Shown here: positions 1 to 11,480 of the stretch, one piece after another
How the letters are laid out: each line of letters begins with the position of its first letter
How positions within the stretch are numbered: the stretch's first letter is position 1
Translations under genes and position numbers: made by a program
The notes under the pieces: model-generated
Database searches by the model: none
Told to the model about the DNA's origin: nothing
What the model saw: only the letters and a program-made list of their open reading frames with translations
NCBI RefSeq assembly: GCF_021134715.1
Contig: NC_060027.1
Coordinates: 1,364,001 to 1,428,000, forward strand
Length of the DNA stretch: 64,000 nt
Direction: 5' to 3'
DNA from: Daphnia pulex
Taxonomy: Eukaryota; Arthropoda; Branchiopoda; Diplostraca; Daphniidae

Positions 1-463
1 CCATTTCAACAATGGTGAGCTGCAGTTTGAGCACGTAAACTAAATAACATTTTCTACATCTACAATTCACTGTGTTTGTCTTGTGGTTTTTTTTTATTTT
101 TCTAGGTGATATTGCAGACATACCATATTGCAAGTACTTACCTGAGCAGCTGAGCTCTTCCTTTCTGGGGTTCCTTTCAATTGATTCATTTGAGGTATTG
201 CTTGCTGTCACTCCAATCTTGTTTTAAAATTGACATCTAAATAATCTTTTTAGTTTAATCCCTTGCTGCTGTTCCAGACCTTATCCACTAGTGAAATATG
301 CAGAGAGATGTTGAACTTATTCTAGGTATCTTGTCATTATCTGTTTTTTACTGCATTCTTAGTTAGTCATTTTATTTCATTTCAGGTTAACCCTTCACCA
401 TTGTGCTACAATTTGAAGAAGTTGATGGTTAAAGAAGAGCTTGCTTTCAATCAACAACAATAA
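1..463 (+). CDS. 3' end of an unrecognised gene (last three exons)
   Basis: Three exon pieces join in one frame: 1-14, 106-194 and 386-463, with GT donors at 15 and 195, AG acceptors at 104-105 and 384-385, and a TAA stop at 461-463. The joined C-terminus reads through DIADIPYCKYLPEQL and SIDSFE and ends in KEELAFNQQQ. An AATAAA-like signal overlaps the stop codon (459-464). The N-terminal part lies outside the window. I do not recognise the family, and no domain can be named from about 60 residues. An alternative middle exon near 284-331 would add an in-frame stop, so I left it out. Confidence 0.5.
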
Positions 464-877
464 ATTATGTATATGTAGAAAACTTACAAGTGCATTTCTG
501 GGCTCCCTTCTTTTCTGTGGCCCCGTTTCCCTAACTAACCACTAACCAACGCCCGCCGGTTGTCACTCACCCGCTGTGAGACCAGGAGGATGAGGAGGGC
601 TCTGGTCGAACGGGGACTTGGAAGGCGCATGACCTGAGGAAAACTTTTGGAGGGTCATGAGTCTAACTAGGAAAGTAGTTTTTTCAATGTTTCCCGTTTT
701 TTTACGAGTAATTGCCAACATGAATAAATGTAGAAATACTTTGTCACCTGCTACTTCATAATGAACTATTCATTTAAAAAAAGACATAACTGTGACTGCA
801 AGATAATGCAAAATTAAAATGGAATCTTGATAATCACGCACCAACGAAAAGGTTTTCTTTGAGCTCTACAGTTCGTT
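464..877. other. intergenic gap between convergent genes
   Basis: This gap lies between the stop of a plus-strand gene and the stop of a minus-strand gene, so it should hold both 3' UTRs. I see no open frame with coding character. It is A+T-rich apart from a G+C-richer patch near 520-620. Confidence 0.5.
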
Positions 878-2125
878 TTATTGAATAGTTGTCCATTTGC
901 AGCGAAGCGGTGAGGAAGCGGAACTGTCGGCAAGGGATTCGATAATCAGCGTGTTGTCCGTCGTCGTGTACACTTGGTTTACGACGGGGGAAGTAGTGAC
1001 TATGGCTGTGCCGCTGTTATCGTAAAACTGCAAAAACAATCAACGGAATTCAATGCATTATTAAATAAGTTGGGCTATAGCTTCTGAAAAAGAATTACCG
1101 CCGTGTAAGTGCCGGACTGCGTATAGACGACCCTGCAAGTAATTTTAATTCTACTGCCAACAGCCACTGTGATGGAAAGGCACTGCGTCACTTGTGTCCC
1201 TGGAGTTCGGATCGTTTTGTAAGTTCCAGTTGCATCGGACGTTGTGGTAGAACACGTGACTGGTGGCCAAAAGAATTAAGGTCTCGATGAGCTCTGATAA
1301 GTGTTGATGCACGAAACAAACATGAATACCTGGAGCAATGGTTGTCGTCTTCGTTGTAGTTGTTGCAGTTGTTGGTTTAGTTGTTGTTGCTGGCGTCGTG
1401 GTCTTCCTTGGTGTTATATTAATAATAGTGTTCCTCGGGGTAGTAGTGGTCAATATTGTTGATGTTATTGGCATTGAAGCACTTGATGTTGATGTTGCGG
1501 TATCCTGCACGACCACACGTGGCGAAATGACTGAAATGAGACCCAATTTGCCAAAGGCCCAGCCAACTGAACCCAGAATCAGACTCGCCTGCACTATCTT
1601 CTTTTGATATTCGAACTTTTTATCTGAAAATGGTGAAAAAAAAAATTAACAACAATCCAGAACACTTAACTATGGAAACAGTCTAATCAAACCTTCATTG
1701 TCGTCATAATCTGGGCTAATTTTATTCTCAAGATGATTTGAATGAACCTCGTTGTACCAAGCGGTTTGCGAGTCTTCGTATCCAACTCGTTTGTTGTCTG
1801 CCGTTTGAGACACTTTGCTGATGAGCTTTTCGAGGAAAAGAATTTGTTGGCCAACATATTGATAGTCATCCACAACGTTGGAGGTGTGGTCTGTCCACAG
1901 GTCGTAATCTATTCGGCGCTTGTTGTTGGACATCCAGAGGGAAGAAGCTTGTAGCAGACTGGGGAACAAAACCTTGATTTTAAAAAGAATAATACGAGAC
2001 AAAAATAAACACATTAGTTGAAAATTTTAACAAATCTTAAATTCATAATTTTAAAGTGAAAACAAATAGTAAATTACCATGAACGCCAATTGAATAATGC
2101 GTCTCGTACACATGAATTCCTGCAT
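878..2125 (-). CDS. secreted Thr-rich protein with a Cys-containing C-terminal domain
   Basis: Five exons join with matching phases: 2125-2078, 1972-1693, 1623-1330, 1259-1099 and 1027-878, giving 310 residues. The first exon supplies MQEFMCTRRIIQLAFM, which with the next exon (VLFPSLLQASS) looks like a signal peptide. Residues of about 60-100 are acidic and hydrophilic. A short hydrophobic stretch (QASLILGSVGWAFGK) precedes a region of about 55 residues rich in Thr, with TTTT and TTKPTT runs, probably an O-glycosylated linker. The C-terminal 100 residues contain cysteines (CSTTTSD, TQCLSIT, KITCRV, LRCKW) spaced as in a compact beta-sandwich; a CUB-like fold is possible but not proven. The likely location is outside the cell. 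The neighbouring genes give no functional clue. The long valine-rich open frame on the opposite strand is a shadow of the Thr repeats. Confidence 0.65.
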
Positions 2126-2778
2126 GTTGATTGCACAAGAGACTGATTTTAACAAGAATTCCTTGAAGTAGTCCTAAGGCTTGTTATCTGGTGTCGTCCA
2201 CTCACGAGACTGATTCACGCACAGGTTTGTTGCCTCAACCAGACCGCGAAAACCAGCGGGATGATCCTCCCCGCCAGTAGCTTTTACGTGCTCTACTTGC
2301 TATAGAGCTAATGGGGCACGACATCTCACAGGTAGCTCAGAGTACCGGTACAAACTGTTTTACTATGTACGCCATAATAACTGCTCATTTATGAATTTTA
2401 TTATAACTGGCACTTATTACTTTGTCTACTGCTGCTACTGAATTATTAAATTGAGAGAGGAATGGTTAATGGTTGGAAGAGAAATGCCAAGAATGAAACG
2501 CGTGACACCACAATCTGTCAATCTCTACAAGAGCGGTGCATTGAATTTGTCTTGCAAAATTTAATCAATAACAAGTGCAATCTTGATTTTCAATACAAAA
2601 ATTTTTTAACTGAGCATCAAGACTTCAAGAGTTTTCCGTGAACTAAACTACTAAAGCCAATCACAATAATCAAATGAATTACAAAAAAAAATAAACTCAA
2701 TAAACTTGTTTGAATGTGTTTTTAAAATTCAGGCTAATCAATTACTCACGGATTAAGCTGCAATAAGTTTCGACCAAA
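2126..2778. other. A+T-rich intergenic region
   Basis: This stretch is the upstream region of the secreted-protein gene and the 3' flank of the MYND pseudogene. I see no open frame with coding character and no RNA gene. Confidence 0.4.
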
Positions 2779-4846
2779 TTACAATTTCTTGCAAATGAGT
2801 TTGTGCATTGGCCAATGAGAATGTTGACACTCAACACTGCAGTAAACAGTGGAACGGCAACGACTGCAAAACTTCAACTTCTCAGGGATTTTCTTACAAG
2901 CGGCACAGCATTTCTCGTCATCAGCTGGTTCATCCATGCTTTCCGTCAATACGGAATCCTGGTAGAGAGGCGAAAAAAAAGTAGCAAGCCAAGGACTGCT
3001 ACCTCCTAGAGGAATATTCTTCTTCTGCCATTTGCTGGGCTCGATTCTGTTTGCGGGAAATCAGAAAATCAGTTATGTAAAACCAAAGTTTAAGTAAGTA
3101 AGTCAATTACCTAGTGGAGTTCAAACGCAGGAGAAAACGAATCAATTGAAACTCTTCTTCGGTCTCGGCATCCATTTCCATCTTAATGCCCTTGGGTGTC
3201 CCAAATGGAAAAACTTTCGCAAAAATCTTACACTGATCCATTTCTTTTTTTTTAGGCACAGTTGGGTTAATCGTAAAAAATTTCGGTCCAAATTTTGGCG
3301 TAAGATTATCATGGAGAGCCGTAATCAGCAAAATTGGAGTTCCCGTTGGGGAAGTAAGAAGGGGCCGATGGAGTTTCAGTAGGTACCAATCGTCATTTCG
3401 ACCGTAACTGACAAATTCAGCATCACCGGACATCAATAATACAAGCTTGAAGCGCAAGTTATCCAAAGCAGAACTCTTTGAATCACGTAAATGGCCTGAC
3501 TTGATATCCTTCGATAAAAATTGACCGATCAGATGGTGTTCCACATTCTTGAATCTATCTTCAGAGTTGAATGGCTCGTTTTCCCAGGGCACTAAATCGT
3601 CTATTATCCATTTAGACTTTTTGTTGTGAAACTCGCACGGCCAAGGTTCCTGCAGAGTTCTTCAACAACAAATCGACTTTTTGGATGAAGCGTCGCTTTA
3701 ACATATTTCGCAAGGATCGGAAATGGAAATTTGAGCGACAACGGTTTGATTTTGCTGGGTTAAGTCAATGAAACTGTGAAGTCATGGCAGGATTCACAGG
3801 GGGCCTGCTCGTTAGTGGATATCTTCAATCCTGTAAAAAAATGGAAAGCTTAATAAAGGGTTCTTACAACACAAATGTACCGATTTAAAATGTAACTGAG
3901 TCACCTGAAACGTTTCCATCACATTCAATGGCAATCCTAAGGGTGTACTGTTCTTCTGACTCAAATCTTTTTTCGAACACAAGGAGCCAATCCAATGAAC
4001 TCTGCATGATTTAGAAACTGCTCAGCCAGTTCATTTACTGAGGTAGTGAAGAGATCAGCATTTGTTTGTTGTGCTTTCTCTTGTAAATGTCCTGGATGCA
4101 AGACATCCCACACGTCCAACAAGCATTGATTCCTAATAAATAAATATGGAAGAATTAGTCTGAACCACTACTTTTAAACCTATTTAATTACTTTCATTAA
4201 AAGTTACCTTTGTCCCCAGACTTTTCTCAAGAGTGATTCAGAATCAGTTTTGTTTTTAGAGGAAACAAAATGCCAGGTAGTCCACAAACTCTTAAATTTT
4301 TCAAGGTGACTATTGTTTGAAATTGATACACTATCTGGTAATTTCTCATTCATCAACTCCTTTACAACAGAAAGAAACCTCTTCCTAGTTTCATCTGGCC
4401 AATCGATATTGTACCACACATCCCACAACCAAAATCTTCATTGTTATCAGGATTGAAATCATGTGCTGACACAATTTTCAAAATTATGATATTTCGAGCC
4501 AAGATAGAAGGATGAAAATTACTGAGATGAATCTCTAAATTTTGAGGATTCTTTGAAGTTGTTGCTTAAAAAACATCTCTTAGATCACCACAACCCAATA
4601 AGAGAACCTTCAAGAAAAACATCAAGAGTAAGTTTTTAATTGCCTCAACAATAAATAGTCTAAACGTATTAAAGGAATTTAGTTGCAAGCAAATACCTTA
4701 GTCACTATATCCACTTCACTAATATTCCCTTCGAAACAGAAATCCTTGAGAACGTTTCGAACTTTCGAGTCCCCAAAAAGTATATATGTTGCCCTAGAAT
4801 CGCTGCTCATCAGATTCGTCACCTCAAGTTTAACCGCAGATAACAT
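2779..4846 (-). pseudogene. decayed DUF4470-like/MYND zinc-finger gene
   Basis: The minus strand preserves the exon plan of an N-terminal DUF4470-like region (GCGDLRDVF, IHLSNFHPSILARNI, WDVWYNIDWPDE) followed by a long central region and a C-terminal MYND finger in the last exon (3046-2779; CCAACKK, FCSRCRSTVYCS, HWPMHKLICKK). It begins at a Met at 4846. The frame is broken several times. There is an in-frame TAA near 4567 after GDLRDVF, a one-base slip near 4423-4430, another near 3985 (before EKRFESEEQYTL), and a third near 3650 before PWPCEFHNKK. Splice sites and the last exon remain good. The damage is spread through the gene, which suggests a recent pseudogene. Indel errors in the assembly are the alternative, though no other gene nearby is broken like this. 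Intact relatives are intracellular proteins with a protein-binding MYND finger. Confidence 0.65.
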
Positions 4847-5792
4847 TTTCTTCTGTTTTCAAATCCAAATAAACTGATATAACAAATGACCGAAAAATTG
4901 TTAAATAGGCCTACCGGGCCTACTGGAAACAAGGCTTTTAGTTGGTTTTGCCGTTTTCTAGTAAGTACTCGCCTCGTGTGAATGGGCGGTGAGCAGTGAG
5001 GCTATATGCTAATCCTACCAGATCGGCAGATCCTATCCTACTGCTGAGTACTGAACAGTGAACAGTGAAGACAATAAAATGTAGAGGGGCAAGAGGGCGT
5101 TTGCGTTTTGCATTTTTTGGAAGAGGAAGACGTTGCCAGTGTATGTAAATAGGCCTCCGCATGGAAATTCAAAATTCATAATTTTTTTTTACCCTCCTAA
5201 TATTTTACAACTTTTTACATCTCACCTAGGTGTATAAAAAATAGTGTCACTTCCTAAAAACGAGAAATAAAAGAGACATTTGTAACGATTTGTGAAGAAG
5301 TCAAAAAGTTCATTAGCAGAGCGAGCAGAGTGTCATAATTCATAAGCCATGGAATCTTTCAACATTTTTCCATTAGGCACTCAGCACTACTGCCTGCTAC
5401 TGCACACAAATATTAAAACGGACGAGTTTATCCCGTAACCTTTTAGCTCAATATCCTTTACTCTAGGGACTAGGGAGATTCTGAAAAAACATTGTTGAAC
5501 AAACAGAACAAGCAAAAGTAACAATTAGAATTAAAGAAGGTATATATTTCGTTTTTTGAACAAAATACACAATCGGGTTACCAAAGTTATACCTTATACG
5601 ACAAACACAAACAAAGCAACAGGGAGAAACAAGCTTAAATACGAAAAGAAAAATTTTAAGTGCGATTATTTTTCCGGCGATAGATCCTCTAGATTATGGT
5701 CTTAGAAAAGCATGATTTACTAAGTTTTAAAAAATCCACAAATCATGAAAACCTCTCCACTCCTTTCATTAACCAAATGGCAAACCCATAGT
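4847..5792. other. intergenic region
   Basis: The region lies between the 5' end of the MYND pseudogene and the 3' end of the F-box gene. The open frames seen (for example 4938-5162 on the minus strand) are short, show no family features and begin without context. I see nothing else supportable here. Confidence 0.4.
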
Positions 5793-8240
5793 TTAGGCCA
5801 AAGTAAAGGGAACATTTTTCTCTGTTTTTCGGCACAAATACCTGTGATGATTCCAGTCAGCTTTCTGACAAACGGAACTACAATATTTGGCAGACAAACA
5901 CGAAGCACATTTAAGCAAACGTTTCTTAACCTGCTTGCAAAAATTGCAGATTGGTAGAAAATTGAGTGCCCATATGATATTGCGCGAATTCACAGTTCCA
6001 GTTTCTCGGTTCACTGTCAGTACTCCAAATGCGTCAGCGTGAAGTACCAGTGGTGGTTCCATATACACCTTTTAATTTAAAAAAAAACAGATACGGAACA
6101 TGCAAATAATAAGTGTAGCCACATAAATTTAATAAATTACGGTATGAGAGAAAAATGGCGGAAGAGGCAGATTCGTTGTGGGATCAGTGGCTTTTTTGAA
6201 ATCCCAAATTTGAATTCGAGATCCATGTGGGCATCCAACAAGGAAAAAGGCAAATATATAGCCAGAATGAATTCTATTGATCGTCAAAATATTTTCTAAA
6301 AAATTCTTTCCGGTACATATAAGAGCACTTATTAAACATTACATACCTCAAGAAATTACTGCGTTCCGAAACATCCACCCCAATATTGGCAATAATTCTT
6401 GAGTTATTCGTCTCCACATCTACGATTCTAAATCACAAAATGATTACATTTCATCAAGAGAATTATTAATTCACACCGTACTTGATTTCGCCTTCATTCG
6501 TGACCATGAGAAGAATTCCATCTTGAAATAAAAGTTCAGGATATCCCACCAGTTTTATGAATTTTGGTTTTCTCTGAGGCTTTGACATGAGATAGACATC
6601 ACAGGTAGTATCAAACGATTCTTGATGAGCGACAACAATGAATTTATTATCCATTAAGATTCTGCTGGTGCAGTCCATTCTAACGGATGAAACTGTCCTG
6701 GGATTCTCCCATTCAATTTCAGTTGGAGATTTCATTTTCCAGACAACAACATCGCTACGATAGTTCATCTTCATGATAAACGTGAGACGGAAATAAAAAG
6801 TTAAATGATTATTCGACACGCAATAAAACAATAATGTTAGTCTGAAACTTACTACCGTTTCCTTTTTAGCAGCAGCACAGCTAAGAAATCCGTTTTCGAC
6901 ACGTAAATAAATTATCGATTTTCCATTATCTGATCCAAAAGGCTTATAAATTTTTGTCTAGAAAAAAATTCGAGTGCTGTTAAAGTGCAAATTTCAATTC
7001 AATTCTTATTTAATGGAATAATTTCTAAAGAATTTATTAAATCACTGTTTTTGTGGTAAGATTCCGGATATAAATCCATCCATTCCATCCATTCGATGAA
7101 TATAGTAGTGCATGTTCATACAATTCATAATTCAAATCAAATTTAACTGGAGGTCCCTGAATAACCTGTTGAAAACACATGTTAACTGTTTTAGTGCTTT
7201 TTCAATTAAACCATAACAGACATCTTGTTTATAATCCATCTTTACAGTTACCTCTTCCAATTTCAATGTAATTCTGTTCCAAATTTTAAATACTCCATTG
7301 ATGGGTTCCCATAGAGCAATGAACTTGTTGCTTATCTGGAGGACACCTCTTCGCAATCTAACATCACAATCAACATAGTCCCTGTTTAAGTCATTTTCCA
7401 ACCAGTTTTTTTGGAGAGCCTTGTATTTTATTTACAGGGTTAATTATTAATTATAAAAGTTCATAAATTTTTAACAAAATTACCTTAACGGTAAACTCAA
7501 ATTTGTTGAAGAGGTTCCGGGATGACAAGCTATTACTGGAAGGTTGAGGAAGTTTTGATGGTAGACAATGATCAAGTCTCTCCCATAGTGGTGAAGTTAA
7601 CATCTAAAAAGCAAAGGTAAAAGCCATACATAGACAAATTAAAAATTATGGAATAAAGCTGGACCGTTTAAGGGTAAAACATACTTTGTTTTGAAGCAAC
7701 ACTTGCCACAATTTTTCTTGATTCACCTCAGAAGCAGCTGCTTTCCAAGCTTTACAAGTGAGTTCTGCATTTCGTAGGCTTTCAGCATCCAAGTATTGGA
7801 AAATTTCCTCCACTACATTATTCATGTGTCTTACTGCAATCAATTAATATAAACAAAAATAATAAAAATGTCATTACAAATAATTTTTCTAAACAAATTC
7901 ACCGTGTAACCCGTTGATGACATCAAAATGTTGTTCATTTTCTTTTTCCGACATGAGTACATAAATTACACAGCACAACTTCCACAGTTTCTTTTGATTC
8001 ACAACAGAAGCAGCTGCTTTCCAAGCTTTACAAGTGAGTTCTGCATTTAGTAGGCTTTCAGCATCCAAGTACTTGAAAATGTTTTCCAGTACATCATTCA
8101 AGTGTTTGACTACAATCAAATGATAAGAACAAAAATAATAAAATTTCAATGAAAGCAATTTTTCTAAAAAAAAATGCACCGTGCGCACCGTGTAACCCTT
8201 TGATGACATCAAAATGTTGTTCATTTTCCATTTCCGACAT
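5793..8240 (-). CDS. F-box / beta-propeller / MYND zinc-finger protein
   Basis: Eleven exons join in phase into 563 residues: 8240-8189, 8109-7903, 7833-7685, 7603-7484, 7419-7252, 7165-7046, 6957-6856, 6768-6477, 6419-6347, 6273-6141 and 6068-5793. The N-terminus carries an F-box twice (IFKYLDAESLLNAELTCKAW and IFQYLDAESLRNAELTCKAW). The middle has WD-like strands (FKIWNRI, VVVWKMK, IQIWDFK), and the end is a MYND finger (CNFCKQVKKRLLKCASC, YCSSVCQKADWNHHRYLC). F-box proteins bind SKP1 in SCF ubiquitin ligases, with the propeller binding the substrate and MYND binding proline-rich partners. The role here is inferred from those families. The gene may use only one of the two F-box exons. The same propeller-MYND layout appears at the right edge of the window. 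Confidence 0.75.
7685..8240 (-). repeat. tandem duplication of the F-box coding unit
   Basis: Two units of roughly 270 bp repeat inside one gene. Each holds the short first-exon sequence (MSE..ENEQHFDVI.GLH), an intron and the F-box exon. In the left copy the F-box exon (8109-7903) runs straight into a second copy of the first-exon sequence at its 3' end, so both F-boxes stay in one open frame. Similarity is high through the shared LTCKAWKAAAS segment. Confidence 0.75.
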
Positions 8241-9245
8241 TAGTCCCAGAATTAGCCTTGGCAATTTGAACCCAACCCGGCCGATATCTAAATTTGATCA
8301 AAATGACAAGAATAAAAGAGGTTAACCAAATTTTGTATAAAAAGCACGTGATATCGCGACTTCTGAAAGACTCGAACACCTTAAAAAACGAGACTACGAA
8401 CACACCTTTGTGACTGTGAGGGAGAACTGGAGAAGAACAACTAACACTCTGACTGACAGCGTTTTGCTTTCACAGTAGGAAGAATAACAAGAATTCAACA
8501 TTTTGTTTCTGGTGTACACCGTGACGTTGCCAGAAAATCCCAAGGTTATTTTTCAAGTTACACCCTTAAAAACACTGCTTTATAATTAATGAAAAAAACC
8601 CGAAAAAACAAAAGAACTTTTTAAAAAACCCCATAGAAATATATTTTACTTTCTTTTATGTTTTAAAAATGTAGCCATTAGCCCATTACTAATCAGTTAA
8701 CAAGCAATGAGTTAATCAGTAATAGTAAAATAAAAAATTTTACATAAAAAAATAGAGAAAAAAAAGAAAAATAGTGGCGTATCATTGTTTACGGGTTAAC
8801 TAACGCACACCTCTCTCTGATTCCATCATTCCGTTTTGCTTAAGTTATTTTGAAAATGGAAACAACAGCAGACGACACTTTTCTGCTTCCGTCTTTGAAA
8901 AATCAAAACCATAAAAAGTCGATCCCTAAACACAGCCACCAAAAACGATAAAAGCGGTTTTCTCGCCCGCGCTTAACATCTGCTAGATCGGATAGAGATT
9001 ATTGTAATACATTTATTAGTTATAGGTGCGTAAATTATAAGAGGTGCTCATCGTTATCTGACACGTTTGTACTTTACACTTGAGCTTATCAGCTGTTTGC
9101 CAAGGATAGTATGCTGGAACGTAGAGTCACGACGTAGATCTGCTTTCTGACATTGTATTTTTCTTCATTTCGATCGTTGATATGTACAGTTAGTTATTCA
9201 TTTAAGGTTAAGGAGCCTTTTACGTAACACATTGAGTACAAAGTA
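8241..9245. other. intergenic region with the F-box gene promoter side
   Basis: The stretch holds the upstream region of the F-box gene and the 3' flank of the kinase-RhoGAP gene. It is A+T-rich. Short open frames (8221-8403) overlap splice-like sequence and are not convincing. Confidence 0.4.
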
Positions 9246-11192
9246 TCAATTGGGCGGGGCCTCAGTCTGCTGGGCGTCAGTAGGAATCACCTGATTATGA
9301 CCTGGAGATGGGAAAAAGAAATCGATTTTGTCTATGAGCGTTTCAACGATACGGCATTGATGCGGCATATCGGCCATCATGGTGGCCATATTGTCGTCAG
9401 CGGAACGAACGAGAGTCGGCCCAAATACGGTGGCCAGATTACGAGCGTTCATTTTATTGACGTCGCTGCTACCGGCCACGCGCGACAGGTGGCCAACCAG
9501 ATAACGCAAAGTTGAGTAATGCGGATCGGGTAAATCGTCCACCAGCCGCTTGATGCAATTCAAACGCTCCTGCTCCGGTTCCAGCTTGCTGGCCTCGATC
9601 ACGGCGCCGTAGAGTTCAGACGTCACCAGCGGATCCGGTAATTTGCGGAAAAATGATTTCATCACCGATGAGATGGCGTTGACGTCGTTCCAGCGCCAAT
9701 CCGATTCGCCGAAATCTCCGCGGTTGAAAGATTCCGTCAGGGCGTTGATGACGGCGAAATTGCCCGGCACTCGGTAGACTCCCACATTTTCCAGACCGTG
9801 GGCTTCCACAATCTCGACGCACTGTTCCACAATCCTCGGAATATTCTCGTACTTTGAAGAACGCGGGCAATTCTCCAAGGGCACGCCGATGCTGGCCCCT
9901 TTGGGCGGAGTCAAACTGAAGTGAGAAGCATCCGATTTGGGAGAGCTGGCCAGCTGGATGTCTTTGAATTCTTGGGCCGCTTGTTTGCGTCGTTCACTGT
10001 GATTCCGGTTACGTCGCCTTGTCATTGGCGAAATTCGGGCTGTGATTTCTTCGCTGTTATTCCTTGATAATGGCGAATGTTCCAGCACTTCCTCGATCGA
10101 ACCTGTCCAAGCCGAAAAAATAGAAATGAAATTAGAATAATTCGATTTTAAAATTTCGCGCGTTTTTTCGTTTCCAACCGGAAGAGCTCAGCGTTTGACG
10201 GGATATGATTTGTCGGAGCATTTGCTTCACTTCCACCAGTGGTATTCTGTGCGGCGGATCGTGCTCGATCATATTCTTGATAACAAAAGCCGCAAAGTGA
10301 TCCGAATTTAATTCTGAAATAATAAAAAAGGGTGAAAACAAAAATATCAAATTACATTGGCACAAATGAACTCACTGTCGATGTTGACTGGCTGGTTATT
10401 GCGGATGTTGTTTTGCACTGCGCTGTGGTCGTCGCCAAACGGATGGTTGAAATTTCCGCGCGTGACGTAGACGAAAAACACGCAACCGGCAGAGAAAATG
10501 TCACTTTGCGGAGTAGCTTTGGCCGGAATAATAATCTGATGGCTGTCCGGCAATAATAATTCCGGCGCCATCCACACGGCGGGTCCTTTGAATCCGCTCA
10601 CCGGAAACGTGTCCAACGCCGAAGGCATTTGCTTGCAGAGTCCGAATTCGGACAATTTGATTGTGCCCGTCGTTGAAATCAAAACGTTGGCCGGTTTGAC
10701 GTCGCCGTGGACCAGTTTGTGCGAGTGGATGTAGTCGAGTCCGTCGGCGATTTGGTACAAAACTCTTTGATCAGATGGCAGAACGGGTCCCGAATAGACT
10801 TTGCCCTTTTCACAGATTTGGTCGAGAGTTCCCGCGCATAATTCCAAAACGACGTACCTGAGATAAGGTGCGAAAACAAAAGAACAATCAATAGTCAGTT
10901 ATGGAATTGAAATTAAATTAAATTTCTATTACCTGAAATCGTCGTCCTTCTCCACCGTCCACATTTTCAAAACATTTTCGTGTTCCAGTTTCATCTGCAG
11001 TTTGACTTCACGCTCTTCCGGGTGGAGCCGATGCAATTCGATCCGCTTGACGGCCACTTGACGGTCGCGATGGCAACCGCGGTAAACGATGCCATAACTG
11101 CCCATGCCCAGGACGTCCTTTTTGTTGTAGGTCGTCCCAGTTTTCTTGCACAACGTTTTGAAATGGGTCGGTTCGGACGAGGCCTGGGCCAT
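9246..11192 (-). CDS. predicted IRE1-like kinase fused to an ARHGAP21-type RhoGAP domain
   Basis: Four exons (11192-10933, 10857-10376, 10313-10179, 10102-9246) join in phase into 577 residues. Residues of about 25-290 are a protein kinase with glycine loop LGMGSYGIVY, VAVK lysine, VHGDVKPANVLIS (Gly replaces the usual Arg), SEFGLCK in place of DFG, and VWMAPELL. The IRE1-type signatures DIFSAGCVF and HPFGDD are present, but no RNase domain follows. The last exon begins without an ATG near its start and encodes a RhoGAP domain with the arginine finger in YRVPGN, then SSVMKSFFRKLPDPL and NLATVFGPTLVR, closest to ARHGAP21/23. The donor at 10178 (CCG/GTTGGA) is weak. If it is not used, the kinase ends at a TAA near 10131 and the RhoGAP exon must start elsewhere. 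The start ATG follows an in-frame GTG. The protein is probably cytosolic and would link a kinase-like module to Rho GTPase inactivation. Confidence 0.65.
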
Positions 11193-11480
11193 CACTTCAA
11201 CTTAAAACACCTGCGCGGGTAGTAAATCACGGATAGAATGACAATTTTGGAAAGGAATTTTACTAGGCAAAAGTGCACGTCATTGTTTATCAGTTGGCTG
11301 ATACAGCCTGGAGGGTTGTAAGGCGATAACGATTGTCATCTCTGTTTATCGTTCGAGTTATGGAAGTGAAGAACAAATATGAGCAAAGAACTACGTGAAT
11401 CTTTTCTTAAACGTAAAATTTGACACAGTCACGAAGTTAAATAGAAGAATAAACTTGCGCAATTTTATAGCCCGAAGGGT

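Noticed and set aside
1338..1607. Valine-rich plus-strand open frame
   Set aside because: It is the antisense shadow of the Thr repeats of the minus-strand secreted protein, whose splice phases all agree.
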